DNA from: Betaproteobacteria bacterium HGW-Betaproteobacteria-8
GTDB lineage: Bacteria; Pseudomonadota; Gammaproteobacteria; Burkholderiales; Methylophilaceae
Length of the DNA: 25,089 nt
Assembly: GCA_002842135.1 (NCBI GenBank)
Contig: PHCD01000015.1
Span: 1-25,089 of the forward strand
Direction: 5' to 3'
A program made the position numbers and the translations under genes. Shown in pieces: positions 1 through 7,986 of this stretch. Under the pieces are notes generated by a model. It was not told the DNA's origin. It worked only from the letters and a program-made list of their open reading frames with translations, and did not search any database. Each line of letters starts with the position of its first letter. Positions within the stretch are counted from its first letter, which is position 1.

Positions 1-228
1 CGGATAAACCTTCATCCCATAATTGGTGAGCTGATTGACGGCATCGCCATACATCCAGGGCAAAAGCGGAAACACAATGCCGCCGCCGGCCCATGAGGAC
101 TCCCCTGAAGTCTGGCTGGCAATCTGGCCGCGCTCAACTATGGTCACGCGACAGCCGCGCCCCACCAACTCCATTGCCGTCATGGCACCGACAATGCCGC
201 CGCCTGCGATCATTACATGCATACTCAT
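1..228 (-). CDS. thiO: Glycine oxidase-like FAD-dependent oxidoreductase (ThiO type), 5' part only
   Basis: The first 76 codons of a gene that runs off the left edge of the window. The N-terminus carries a dinucleotide-binding fold with the motif AGGGIVGAMTAMEL, followed about 20 residues later by an acidic strand end (IVERG) that would hold the FAD ribose. The next stretch, GESSWAGGGIVFPLLPW, is characteristic of the D-amino-acid oxidase superfamily and is closest to glycine oxidase ThiO, which makes the iminoglycine used for the thiazole ring of thiamine. The start at 228 is the first of three closely spaced ATGs (228, 222, 213), and no strong Shine-Dalgarno site separates them. It follows the antiporter gene on the same strand after 50 bp. 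The family is secure; the exact ThiO role is likely, but the substrate-binding half is missing. Confidence 0.75.
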   Translation of the reverse strand, partial: MSMHVMIAGGGIVGAMTAMELVGRGCRVTIVERGQIASQTSGESSWAGGGIVFPLLPWMYGDAVNQLTNYGMKVYP

Positions 229-278
229 TGATCCGATTCTTTCTTTAATTACTTGCCGGCGCCATCCGGCTAAACTGT

Positions 279-2252
279 CTAACGCCCCTTCAGCAATACT
301 TTCTCCGCGCTTACCAGGTATTGCGGCTCACCCAGCAGGACGACGACATCACCTTCCTCAAAAACGGTATCCAGTGTCGGTTCCAGGCTCTTCAGGTTGG
401 GCCGGCGTATGGATTGAACTTCGACATTATGATCTTGCAGTTCCAGATCAACAAAACGCTTGCCGACTGCATACGCCGAAGCGGTTATTGGCACCGAATG
501 CAGCCGGGGCTGATGTTTTTCCATAGCCTCGTCCTCAGCGTCAGTGATCCCCCTGAAGAACCCTTTGAACAGTTTGTATCGTTCCTCGCGAAACAGGCGG
601 ATGCGCTTCACCACACGGTTCAGCGGCACGCCCATCAGCATCAGGGCATGCGATGCCAGCATCAGGCTGCCCTCCAGCACTTCCGGCACCACCTCCGCCG
701 CCCCGGCCTCGCGGAAAGCTTCCATATTGCTGTCATCCACCGTGCGCACAATCACCGGCAAATGCGGATAATTTTCCTGCACCACATGCAGGATTTTCAT
801 GGAGGATGGAGCATCGGCATAACTGACGATCAAAGCCTTGGCACGGGCACCGCCCGCGGCCGCCAACACCACACGGCGTCCGGCATCGCCATACATGACG
901 TTCTCACCTGCCACCGCCGCCTCCTGCACCCGCGACGGGTCTATATCGAGTGCAATAAAAGGAATATTCTCCTCCTTCAGGAAACGCGCCAGATACTGTC
1001 CGCTCCGGCCAAAACCACAGATGATCACATGGTCTTTCATCTGCTTGCCGATTTCCTCGATTTCCGAGACCTTCTGCTCCTGGTTGCGGTTGTAACTCTT
1101 GACCAGGCGCCGTGCCAACTTGCCGTTGTACTGAATAATAAACGGCGCTGCAATCATGGAAAGCACCGAGGCAGCCAGCACGATCTGCAGCGCCTGGCCA
1201 TTCATCAAGCCTTGCTGCAACCCCAGTGCAAGAATCACAAAACCGAACTCGCCAGCCTGCGCCAGGATGACTCCCGTGCGTATCGCCACACCCAGCTCGT
1301 GACCGAAAGCACGACTTAAAGCCCCGATCACCGCCGCCTTGAACAGCACCAGCGCAACCAGCAACAATAGAATGAATCCGATGTTCGCCACCAGCACGCT
1401 TATATCCAGCAGCATGCCGATCGAGATAAAGAACAGGCCCAGCAGAATATCGCGGAAAGAGGCAATGTCAGACTCAACCTGATAGCGATAACGCGTCTCG
1501 GAAATCAGCATGCCTGCAATAAAAGCACCCAAAGCGTAGGACAGCCCGGCCAGATGCGTCAGATAGGCCAGCACCAGGGTCACCATCAGCACGTTCATGA
1601 CAAACAGTTCGCGTGAACGCTGCCTGGCGACTAGGCCGAACCATGGGTTAATCAGCTGCTTGCCGAAGATAAACAATACCAGCAGCACGATAGCTGCCTT
1701 CAGGAAAGCCCAGCCCAGCGTATTTGTGAGACTGCCGCTATGTGCCGCCAGGGCCGGGATCAGCACCAGTACCGGCACCACAGCGATATCCTGAAACAAC
1801 AGGATACCGATGGAAAGCCGGCCATGACGCGAATTCAAGTCGACACGTTCAGCCAGCATCTTGGAAACGATTGCAGTGGAAGACATGGCCAGCGCAGCGG
1901 CGATGACGAAAGCTGCCGCCCAACCCAGGCCCGCCAGCCAGCATACCCCCATGATGGCCGTCATGGTGACCAGCACTTGCGCCCCGCCCAATCCCAGCAC
2001 CGTGCGCCGCATGGCATATAGCTGCGGCAAGCTGAATTCCAGGCCTATACTGAACATCAGGAAGACCACGCCAAACTCTGCCAGTGCCCGGCTGGATTCG
2101 GTGTCAGGCAATATGCCGAAAGTCTCCGGCCCCAAGGCCAGGCCCACCAGGAAGTAGGCCAGCATGGTCGGCAGCCGTAACGCCCTGAACAGGGCGACAG
2201 CAAGCACCGCGCTGATAAGTAACACCAGAATGATGGCTAAAGTATCTTGCAT
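279..2252 (-). CDS. CPA2-family monovalent cation:proton antiporter with TrkA-N and TrkA-C domains (KefB/KefC/YbaL-like)
   Basis: 657 residues. Residues 1-380 are almost entirely hydrophobic segments and form the Na+/H+ exchanger domain, with the FQDIAVVP motif at 153-160 that marks CPA2 transporters. Around residues 408-525 there is a Rossmann RCK (TrkA-N) domain with GFGRSG at 413-418 and the ribose-binding acidic end ALDID near 436. The last roughly 80 residues form a TrkA-C domain. This is the order seen in Kef-type K+ efflux systems and in YbaL. It acts in the inner membrane, exchanging K+ or Na+ for protons under nucleotide control. The ion and any glutathione gating cannot be read from the sequence, so I give no symbol. 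No KefF/KefG-type oxidoreductase subunit is next to it. It is divergent from kdsD, and its Shine-Dalgarno site is weak. Confidence 0.88.
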   Translation of the reverse strand: MQDTLAIILVLLISAVLAVALFRALRLPTMLAYFLVGLALGPETFGILPDTESSRALAEFGVVFLMFSIGLEFSLPQLYAMRRTVLGLGGAQVLVTMTAIMGVCWLAGLGWAAAFVIAAALAMSSTAIVSKMLAERVDLNSRHGRLSIGILLFQDIAVVPVLVLIPALAAHSGSLTNTLGWAFLKAAIVLLVLFIFGKQLINPWFGLVARQRSRELFVMNVLMVTLVLAYLTHLAGLSYALGAFIAGMLISETRYRYQVESDIASFRDILLGLFFISIGMLLDISVLVANIGFILLLLVALVLFKAAVIGALSRAFGHELGVAIRTGVILAQAGEFGFVILALGLQQGLMNGQALQIVLAASVLSMIAAPFIIQYNGKLARRLVKSYNRNQEQKVSEIEEIGKQMKDHVIICGFGRSGQYLARFLKEENIPFIALDIDPSRVQEAAVAGENVMYGDAGRRVVLAAAGGARAKALIVSYADAPSSMKILHVVQENYPHLPVIVRTVDDSNMEAFREAGAAEVVPEVLEGSLMLASHALMLMGVPLNRVVKRIRLFREERYKLFKGFFRGITDAEDEAMEKHQPRLHSVPITASAYAVGKRFVDLELQDHNVEVQSIRRPNLKSLEPTLDTVFEEGDVVVLLGEPQYLVSAEKVLLKGR

Positions 2253-2387
2253 TTTTTATTCTTGAAATTTTTCCGGTCAAATCCCCGGCAATCCGGGCAA
2301 ACGCAATCCTAGGCAAAAATTATGCCTGATTTGATAAAAACCGGCTTTATTTGTCTTTTCAACCTTTATTCGAGCATGAATCCCTTT

Positions 2388-2393
2388 TATACT
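2388..2393 (+). promoter_or_regulatory. Possible -10 box immediately before kdsD
   Basis: TATACT matches the sigma-70 -10 consensus at five of six bases and ends only 7 bp before the annotated kdsD ATG. The -35 position 17 bp upstream reads TTTATT, a poor match. If the box is used, transcription would start at or next to the ATG, giving a leaderless message or forcing a later start codon. There is no Shine-Dalgarno site before this ATG. This is a single-hexamer call in an A+T-rich spacer, so support is modest. Confidence 0.3.
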
Positions 2394-2400
2394 TGGTGTT

Positions 2401-3426
2401 ATGGAAATAAGCCAAAGCCACCAACATCACGGTTCCACCGCAGCCAGCAACCCAGATACCAGCCTGGCCCCGCTGGAGCTTGCCAGAGACGTGCTGCTGA
2501 TCGAATCGCGTGAACTTGAAAGTATCGCGAACCGCCTGGATCAGCGTTTCACCGATGCTGCCGGACTCATTTTACAGTGCCGGGGGCGCGTTGTGGTGAG
2601 CGGCATGGGGAAATCCGGGCATATCGGCCGCAAGATTGCCTCAACCTTCGCCAGCACAGGCACTCCGGCGTTTTTCGTACACCCGGGCGAGGCCAGCCAC
2701 GGCGATCTTGGCATGATTACCGCGGACGACCTGCTGATTGCATTGTCCAACTCCGGCGAGAGTGATGAATTGCTGTCCATCCTGCCCGTTATCAAGCGCT
2801 TGGGCGCAAAAATCATCAGCATCACCGGCAACCCCGGCTCAACCCTGGCACGGGAATCAGACATCCATGTGGACGCCCATGTCAGCCAGGAAGCCTGCCC
2901 TTTGGGATTGGCACCGACGGCAAGCACGACAGCGATGCTGGCCCTGGGCGATGCCCTGGCGCTCACCGTACTGGATCAGCGCGGTTTCTCTGCGGAGGAT
3001 TTTGCCCGCTCGCATCCGGGCGGCAGTCTTGGCCGCAGGCTGCTGATCCATGTGTCGGACATCATGCGCAAGGATGACGCCATCCCACGCGTCAAGCTGG
3101 ATGCAGCACTGACTGACGGCCTGCTGGAAATGACCCATAAAGGGCTGGGCATGACAGCGGTCGTCGATGCGGCAAACAAACCTGCCGGCATTTTTACCGA
3201 CGGCGACCTGCGCCGTGCCTTTGAAAACGGCATCAGCATCACAGGCACACGCATGCAGGATGTGATGCATGCCAACCCATGCACCATCACGCCCGAACGC
3301 ATGGCCGTGGAGGCTGTGGAAATCATGGAGCATCGTAAAATTAATGGTTTGCTGGTCGTTGACCAGCAAGGAATTCTGGTCGGCGCACTCAACATGCTCG
3401 ACCTGCTAACTGCAAAGGTTATTTAA
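2401..3426 (+). CDS. kdsD: D-arabinose 5-phosphate isomerase
   Basis: 341 residues. It converts ribulose 5-phosphate to arabinose 5-phosphate in the cytoplasm, the first committed step of Kdo synthesis for lipopolysaccharide. A sugar isomerase (SIS) domain spans about residues 50-190 and two CBS domains follow at about 215-335. The residues known in E. coli KdsD (Lys59, Glu111, Glu152, His193) are all present with a constant offset of 12: K71, E123, E164 and H205. The N-terminus is therefore about 12 residues longer than the E. coli protein and rich in His, Ser and Gln. This extra piece, the lack of a Shine-Dalgarno site and a -10-like box 7 bp upstream leave the start codon open. The stop codon abuts the kdsC start, so the two are surely co-transcribed. 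Confidence 0.95.
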   Translation: MEISQSHQHHGSTAASNPDTSLAPLELARDVLLIESRELESIANRLDQRFTDAAGLILQCRGRVVVSGMGKSGHIGRKIASTFASTGTPAFFVHPGEASHGDLGMITADDLLIALSNSGESDELLSILPVIKRLGAKIISITGNPGSTLARESDIHVDAHVSQEACPLGLAPTASTTAMLALGDALALTVLDQRGFSAEDFARSHPGGSLGRRLLIHVSDIMRKDDAIPRVKLDAALTDGLLEMTHKGLGMTAVVDAANKPAGIFTDGDLRRAFENGISITGTRMQDVMHANPCTITPERMAVEAVEIMEHRKINGLLVVDQQGILVGALNMLDLLTAKVI

Positions 3427-3960
3427 GTGAGTCATTCAAGTCCGGTAACAGAACGTGCAAAACGCATTAAAGTCATTATTTTTGATGTTGATGGGGTCAT
3501 GACCGATGGCAGCCTGATGATAGGCGACGATGGCCAGGAATATAAAAGCTTCCATTCCCTCGATGGCCTGGGCATGAAACTGCTGAAGGCCAGCGGCGTG
3601 CAAATGGCCATCATTACCGGCCGCACCTCAAATGTAGTGACCAAGCGTGCCGAAACTACCGGCATCGCCCATTTTTACCAGGGCGTGGAAGATAAACTGG
3701 AAGCGTTTGAAGACCTGGTCAAGAAAATGAATGTCAGCCCTGATGAATGCGCCTTCATGGGTGACGATGTGGTGGATTTGCCGCCCATGCGCCGCGCCGG
3801 CCTGGCGATCGCAGTACCCACCGCCACGCCACTGGTCAAGCAGTACGCCCACTACACGACACAAGCCCAGGCTGGCCGCGGTGCAGTCCGCGAAGCCTGC
3901 GAACTGCTGATGAAGGCGCAAGGCACTTTTGAGGCGCAAATGGCTCAATTCTTCCGCTAG
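3427..3960 (+). CDS. kdsC: 3-deoxy-D-manno-octulosonate 8-phosphate phosphatase
   Basis: 177 residues, the usual length for the tetrameric, capless C0-type HAD phosphatase that releases phosphate from Kdo 8-phosphate. HAD motif I is FDVDGVMTDG with nucleophile Asp20 and acid/base Asp22. Motif II is the IITGRTS strand, and motif IV is MGDDVVDLP. The start is GTG at 3427, directly after the kdsD stop with no spacer. An AAAGG about 8 bases upstream lies inside the end of kdsD, consistent with translational coupling. Together with the upstream isomerase it supplies the Kdo branch, and lptC follows after 18 bp. Confidence 0.95.
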   Translation: MSHSSPVTERAKRIKVIIFDVDGVMTDGSLMIGDDGQEYKSFHSLDGLGMKLLKASGVQMAIITGRTSNVVTKRAETTGIAHFYQGVEDKLEAFEDLVKKMNVSPDECAFMGDDVVDLPPMRRAGLAIAVPTATPLVKQYAHYTTQAQAGRGAVREACELLMKAQGTFEAQMAQFFR

Positions 3961-3978
3961 ACTGGATAAACAGGCCAC

Positions 3979-4716
3979 ATGTACGCACGCCCCACCATTC
4001 TGTTGCCCTTGATGTTGCTGGCCGTTCTGGCCATGCTGACATTCTGGATTGATTACAGCGTGCAGGCGCCAGAACCAAAGGTTGATGGCAGCAGCCGGCA
4101 TGACCCGGACTATATATTGAATAATTTCATCACCACCCGCACCGATGAAAAGGGTGATCTGCGCTACCGCCTGACGGCCGCGGAGATGAGGCATTACCCG
4201 GACAACGACACAACCGAACTGGAACAACCACATTTCACGCGCTTTGAAATCGGCAAGCCATTCACGCTGATCGAAGGACAGAAAGGTTTTGTATCAAGCA
4301 ATGGCGAAAAAATTGAATTCCATGACGATGTTAAAGTAGTCAGGCAGGCCTATAACGGCAAGGGTGAAATGGTGGTACTGACCGACAGGCTGGATGTATT
4401 GCCGGACGAAGAAAAGGCCAGCACGGACAGGCCGGTTGTCATCACGCAGGAACCCAAGACCGTTATCCATGCTACCGGCATGATTTACGACAAGAAGAAC
4501 CAGACCGTCCAGCTCTTGAATCGCGTGAAGGCGCATTACGAAAAACCTGATGTAGACGCATCCAGCACACCGAACAACCTGAACCGCAGACCTGCCGATG
4601 CCATGCAACTTGAAACGGACATGAACTCGGTGGCCAGGCAGATAGAACGCAACGTCAGGCCGGCAGGAGCAGTACAGCCTGAAATCAAATTGAATTTAAG
4701 CAAAGATATAGATTGA
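3979..4716 (+). CDS. lptC: LPS export periplasmic bridge protein LptC
   Basis: 245 residues. One N-terminal membrane anchor (about residues 6-25) is followed by a periplasmic beta-jellyroll domain that receives LPS from the LptBFG transporter and passes it to LptA. The domain contains the typical blocks RYRLTAAEMRHYPD, YNGKGEMVVLTDRLDVLPDEEKASTD with alternating strands, and a closing VHATGM/VQLLNRVKAHYE segment ending near residue 190. E. coli LptC stops at about this point (191 residues). This protein continues for about 55 more residues (191-245), rich in Asn, Arg, Asp and Pro with no obvious fold. The gene sits between kdsC and lptA, the standard place. The family call rests on context plus fold features, because LptC sequences diverge strongly. 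Confidence 0.9.
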   Translation: MYARPTILLPLMLLAVLAMLTFWIDYSVQAPEPKVDGSSRHDPDYILNNFITTRTDEKGDLRYRLTAAEMRHYPDNDTTELEQPHFTRFEIGKPFTLIEGQKGFVSSNGEKIEFHDDVKVVRQAYNGKGEMVVLTDRLDVLPDEEKASTDRPVVITQEPKTVIHATGMIYDKKNQTVQLLNRVKAHYEKPDVDASSTPNNLNRRPADAMQLETDMNSVARQIERNVRPAGAVQPEIKLNLSKDID

Positions 4717-4728
4717 TCCGGAGATCAT

Positions 4729-5292
4729 ATGAATAATCCTCGCATGCCCGCAATGAGCCTGGCTTGCCTTCTGGCCGCACTGCTCATGATGGTGTCCATC
4801 GCCGGCCATGCCGAAAAGGCCGACAAGGACAAGCCTATCGACCTGGAAGCCGATACCGTGACGGTCAACGATGCCAAGAAAACCAGCACCTACACGGGCA
4901 ACGTCATCCTCACCCAGGGGACGCTGATGATACGTGGCGACAAGCTGGTAGTGGTTGAGGACATCCATGGATTCCAGCACAGCACCTCCTACGGCAACCC
5001 GACTACCTTCAAACAGAAAATGGAAGGCAAGAACGAGTACATGGAAGGCAGCGGCCAGCGCATCGAATACGATGGCCGCATGGACAAGGTACAGCTCTAC
5101 ACCAAAGCCTGGGTCAAGCGCGGTGAAGACATCGTGCATGGCGATTACATCATGTATGACGCCAATGCAGAATATGCCGAAGTGATTGGCGGCGGTTCAA
5201 AGGCAGCCACCCCGGCAACACCGACCGGCCGGGTGCGTGCGGTTATCCAGCCCAAGAACAAGCCGGTCACGCCTGCTCCGGCTCCGAAATAA
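4729..5292 (+). CDS. lptA: LPS transport periplasmic protein LptA
   Basis: 187 residues. A signal peptide covers about residues 1-28 (hydrophobic core LACLLAALLMMVSIAG, cleavage after AGHA). The mature part begins with the OstA/LptA motif DKPIDLEADTVTVND, then TYTGNVILTQGTLMIRGDKL and the later GQRIEYDGRMDKVQLY and DIVHGDYIMYD blocks, typical of the beta-jellyroll that oligomerises into the periplasmic bridge from LptC to LptD. The tail from about residue 160 is Pro, Ala and Thr rich (TPATPTG, PVTPAPAPK) and probably disordered. A CGGAG Shine-Dalgarno site at 4719-4723 fits the ATG at 4729. It follows lptC by 12 bp and precedes lptB by 44 bp. Confidence 0.95.
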   Translation: MNNPRMPAMSLACLLAALLMMVSIAGHAEKADKDKPIDLEADTVTVNDAKKTSTYTGNVILTQGTLMIRGDKLVVVEDIHGFQHSTSYGNPTTFKQKMEGKNEYMEGSGQRIEYDGRMDKVQLYTKAWVKRGEDIVHGDYIMYDANAEYAEVIGGGSKAATPATPTGRVRAVIQPKNKPVTPAPAPK

Positions 5293-5336
5293 AAGCCTGG
5301 CACCATTAACCCAATTCACCTAAAAGAACTCACACC

Positions 5337-6059
5337 ATGAGCGAGTTAATCGTCGAGAACCTGAGTAAAAAATACAAGTCGCGTACTGTCGTGCATGACA
5401 TCTCTCTCGAGATCAAAAGTGGCGAAGTGGTCGGCCTGCTTGGCCCCAATGGCGCCGGCAAAACCACAAGCTTTTACATGATGGTGGGCCTGGTTCCGCT
5501 GGATCACGGCCGCATCCTGCTGGATGGCAAAGACCTCAGCCGCCTGCCGATTCATCTGCGCGCAAGAATGGGGCTTTCCTACCTGCCGCAGGAGCCTTCC
5601 ATTTTCCGCAAGATGACGGTCGCTGAAAACATCAAGGCAATTCTGGAACTGCAAAAAAGCAGCGCGGAAGAAATCGAAGCCGAGCTTGAATCCCTGTTGC
5701 ATGAACTGCATATCGTCCATATCCGCGACGCCATGGCTGTCAGCCTGTCGGGCGGTGAGAGACGGCGCGTGGAAATCGCGCGCTGTCTGGCGACGCATCC
5801 CAGTTTCGTCCTGCTCGACGAACCCTTTGCCGGTATCGACCCGATCGCCGTGCTGGACATCCAGAAGATCATCGGCATCCTGGCCGAACGCAATATTGGT
5901 GTGCTGATTACCGACCATAACGTACGTGAAACCCTAGGGATCTGCGATAGAGCGTATATTGTCAATGAGGGCCGCATTTTTGCCGCCGGCCTGCCCAGCG
6001 AAATCGTACAGAATGAAAGCGTTAAGGAAGTGTACTTAGGTAAGGATTTCCGTCTGTAA
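5337..6059 (+). CDS. lptB: LPS export ABC transporter ATP-binding protein LptB
   Basis: 240 residues, a single cytoplasmic ABC ATPase that drives LPS extraction with LptF and LptG, which are not encoded in this window. Walker A is GPNGAGKT (36-43). The Q-loop reads [15 protein letters not shown], a stretch typical of LptB. The signature is LSGGERR (137-143), Walker B is FVLLDEP (157-163) with GIDP following, and the switch histidine is in ITDHNVRET (H194). The Shine-Dalgarno site is weak, only an AAAGAA stretch. Order and spacing place it in the lptC-lptA-lptB-rpoN unit that is widespread in proteobacteria. Confidence 0.97.
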   Translation: MSELIVENLSKKYKSRTVVHDISLEIKSGEVVGLLGPNGAGKTTSFYMMVGLVPLDHGRILLDGKDLSRLPIHLRARMGLSYLPQEPSIFRKMTVAENIKAILELQKSSAEEIEAELESLLHELHIVHIRDAMAVSLSGGERRRVEIARCLATHPSFVLLDEPFAGIDPIAVLDIQKIIGILAERNIGVLITDHNVRETLGICDRAYIVNEGRIFAAGLPSEIVQNESVKEVYLGKDFRL

Positions 6060-6077
6060 GACGTTATTAGAATTGAT

Positions 6078-7532
6078 ATGAAACAAGGTTTACAACTCCG
6101 TTTTTCCCAGAATCTTGCGCTCACCCCGCAACTGCAACAGTCTATCCGCCTGCTGCAGCTTTCAACCCAGGAACTGAATCAGGAACTGGAAACCATTCTG
6201 CAGGCCAATCCTCTGCTGGAGCGCGACGAGAAGAATGCAGATGGCAGCGATGCGGTCGACAATTTCATCCCATCCTCCACTGCAGCACAGGAAATCCCGA
6301 ACCCACAGGATCAGGCACGCGTTGAGGAAGCGCCTGTACAGGAAAACTTTGCCGACGATTACCTGGAATATTCCGGCAATACACGCTGGGAGGACAGCAA
6401 TTCCGGCAACGACGAAGACAGCGATTACAGCTTCCAGGAAGCAGCGATTGAAACCCTGCATGAACACCTGCTGAGCCAGCTCAAACTGCTGCCGCTGTCA
6501 GAGCGCGACCAGATGCTGGCATTACTGCTGGTCGACGCCATCAACGATGACGGTTATCTGGAACAATCGCTGGAAGAACTGGCAGCACAGATCGAAACGG
6601 AATCCGAGGTCGATGTGCTGGAACTGCAGACCGCACTCAAGCATATCCAGAACCTGGACCCTGCCGGCGTCGGCGCACGCAACCTGGCAGAATGCCTGTC
6701 ACTGCAGCTGCGCGCAATGGAGGAACCGTTGCCACTGCATGATCTCACGATAAACCTGGTAGAGCACCATTTGCCGCTGCTGGCCGCAAGAGATTACGCC
6801 AAACTGCGCAAAGTCCTGCATTGCGACGATGAAGCCCTGCGTCAGGCACAACACATCATCACCCAGCTCAACCCGAGACCGGGCAATGCGTTCAGCAATA
6901 TCAGCTCAGACCACTACATCCAGCACGAAATCATCGTCAAAAAGGTCAAAGGTGTCTGGATCGCCAGCCTCAATGACGAAGTGGTGCCGAAACTGCGCAT
7001 CAACCAGATCTACGCCAACATCCTCAAGCGCAACCGCGACAGTTCCAACCAGTACCTGATGAGTCAGATGCAGGAAGCAAAATGGATGATCAAGAACATC
7101 CAGCAGCGCTTCTCCACCATCCTGCGTGTGTCACAGGCCATCGTCGACAGGCAGCGCAACTTCTTCGAACACGGCGAAGTGGCCATGCGGCCGCTGGTGC
7201 TGCGCGAGATAGCCGATGAGCTGGAGCTGCACGAATCCACTATCTCGCGCGTGACCACGCGCAAGTACATGCTGACGCCGCGCGGGGTCTATGAGCTCAA
7301 GTATTTCTTCGGCAGCCATGTGGCGACCGAATCCGGTGGCGCCTGTTCAGCCACTGCCATACGCGCGCTGATCAAGCAGATGATCGCCGAAGAGGACCCG
7401 AAAAGACCTTTGTCAGACAACCAGATTACGGATGTCCTGGGCAAACAGGGCATCGTCGTCGCCAGGCGCACGATCGCCAAATACAGGGAATCACTGCAGT
7501 TACCCGCAGCGAGCCAGCGTAAGGCGCTGTAA
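6078..7532 (+). CDS. rpoN: RNA polymerase sigma-54 factor
   Basis: 484 residues, the normal length. Region I (about 1-50) is the glutamine- and leucine-rich activator-responsive segment (LTPQLQQSIRLLQLSTQEL). An acidic region II follows at about 50-115. The core-binding region and the DNA-binding region then lead to the C-terminal RpoN box ARRTIAKYRE at 462-471, which reads the -24 element. An HTH-like LHESTISRVTTRKYMLTPRG lies upstream of it. It directs transcription from -24/-12 promoters with AAA+ activators, none of which is encoded here. It starts 18 bp after lptB without a clear Shine-Dalgarno site, so coupling to lptB translation is plausible. Confidence 0.97.
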   Translation: MKQGLQLRFSQNLALTPQLQQSIRLLQLSTQELNQELETILQANPLLERDEKNADGSDAVDNFIPSSTAAQEIPNPQDQARVEEAPVQENFADDYLEYSGNTRWEDSNSGNDEDSDYSFQEAAIETLHEHLLSQLKLLPLSERDQMLALLLVDAINDDGYLEQSLEELAAQIETESEVDVLELQTALKHIQNLDPAGVGARNLAECLSLQLRAMEEPLPLHDLTINLVEHHLPLLAARDYAKLRKVLHCDDEALRQAQHIITQLNPRPGNAFSNISSDHYIQHEIIVKKVKGVWIASLNDEVVPKLRINQIYANILKRNRDSSNQYLMSQMQEAKWMIKNIQQRFSTILRVSQAIVDRQRNFFEHGEVAMRPLVLREIADELELHESTISRVTTRKYMLTPRGVYELKYFFGSHVATESGGACSATAIRALIKQMIAEEDPKRPLSDNQITDVLGKQGIVVARRTIAKYRESLQLPAASQRKAL

Positions 7533-7580
7533 TTTCACCACAACTATTAATTTTGTAGTCGTTACCAAGGAGAGAGCATC

Positions 7581-7907
7581 ATGAACTTGCAAATTACCGG
7601 CCGTCATTTGGATATCACCCCGGCTTTACGCGATTATGTTGAAGGCAAGCTTGCCCGCGTAAGCAATCACTTCGACCATGTAATTGATATTAAAGTAACA
7701 CTGAGTGTAGAAAAGCTGATTCAGAAAGTCGAAGCTACACTGCATGTGCCCGGTAATGACCTGCATGTGGAATGCACCGATGAAAACATGTACAGCGCCA
7801 TTGATACGCTCGCCGACAAACTGGACCGCCAAGTGCTGAAGCACAAGGAAAAACAGGGCGACCACCATCAGGCGAACGGTGCCGTCAAACATCAGGCCAC
7901 TGAATAA
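7581..7907 (+). CDS. hpf: Ribosome hibernation-promoting factor, short form (HPF/RaiA family)
   Basis: 108 residues forming one beta-alpha-beta-beta-beta-alpha S30AE domain: LQITGRHLDITPALRDYVEGKL, then a DIKVTLSVEKL strand, then VECTDENMYSAIDTLADKLDRQVLKHKEK. This is the short class that binds the 30S decoding region and promotes 100S dimers with RMF-type partners. The extra C-terminal dimerisation domain of long HPF is absent. The tail is His rich. A strong AAGGAG at 7567-7572 with an 8-base spacer defines the start. It follows rpoN by 48 bp, a classic rpoN-hpf pair in proteobacteria. Confidence 0.94.
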   Translation: MNLQITGRHLDITPALRDYVEGKLARVSNHFDHVIDIKVTLSVEKLIQKVEATLHVPGNDLHVECTDENMYSAIDTLADKLDRQVLKHKEKQGDHHQANGAVKHQATE

Positions 7908-7919
7908 AGCGGCACTGAA

Positions 7920-7970
7920 CGGGATGTTGCGCACAGCGATTCTTGTATTTCAGCTCTCTGCGCCATCCCG
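7920..7970 (+). promoter_or_regulatory. Hairpin in the hpf-hprK spacer
   Basis: CGGGATG (7920-7926) pairs with CATCCCG (7964-7970), and GCGCA (7929-7933) pairs with TGCGC (7959-7963). This gives a 12-bp stem interrupted only by a two-base TT bulge on the left arm, with a 25-base loop. It fills most of the 79-bp gap and ends three bases before the AGGA Shine-Dalgarno site of hprK. There is no U-run after it, so it is not an intrinsic terminator. An RNA-processing, stability or translation-control element is possible. Confidence 0.5.
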
Positions 7971-7986
7971 ACAGGAAAAGTAAAAA

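Noticed and set aside
255..270. GCCGG/CCGGC inverted repeat between the antiporter and glycine oxidase genes as a terminator
   Set aside because: The stem is only 5 bp and neither strand has a T-run after it; the two same-strand genes are 50 bp apart and may be co-transcribed.
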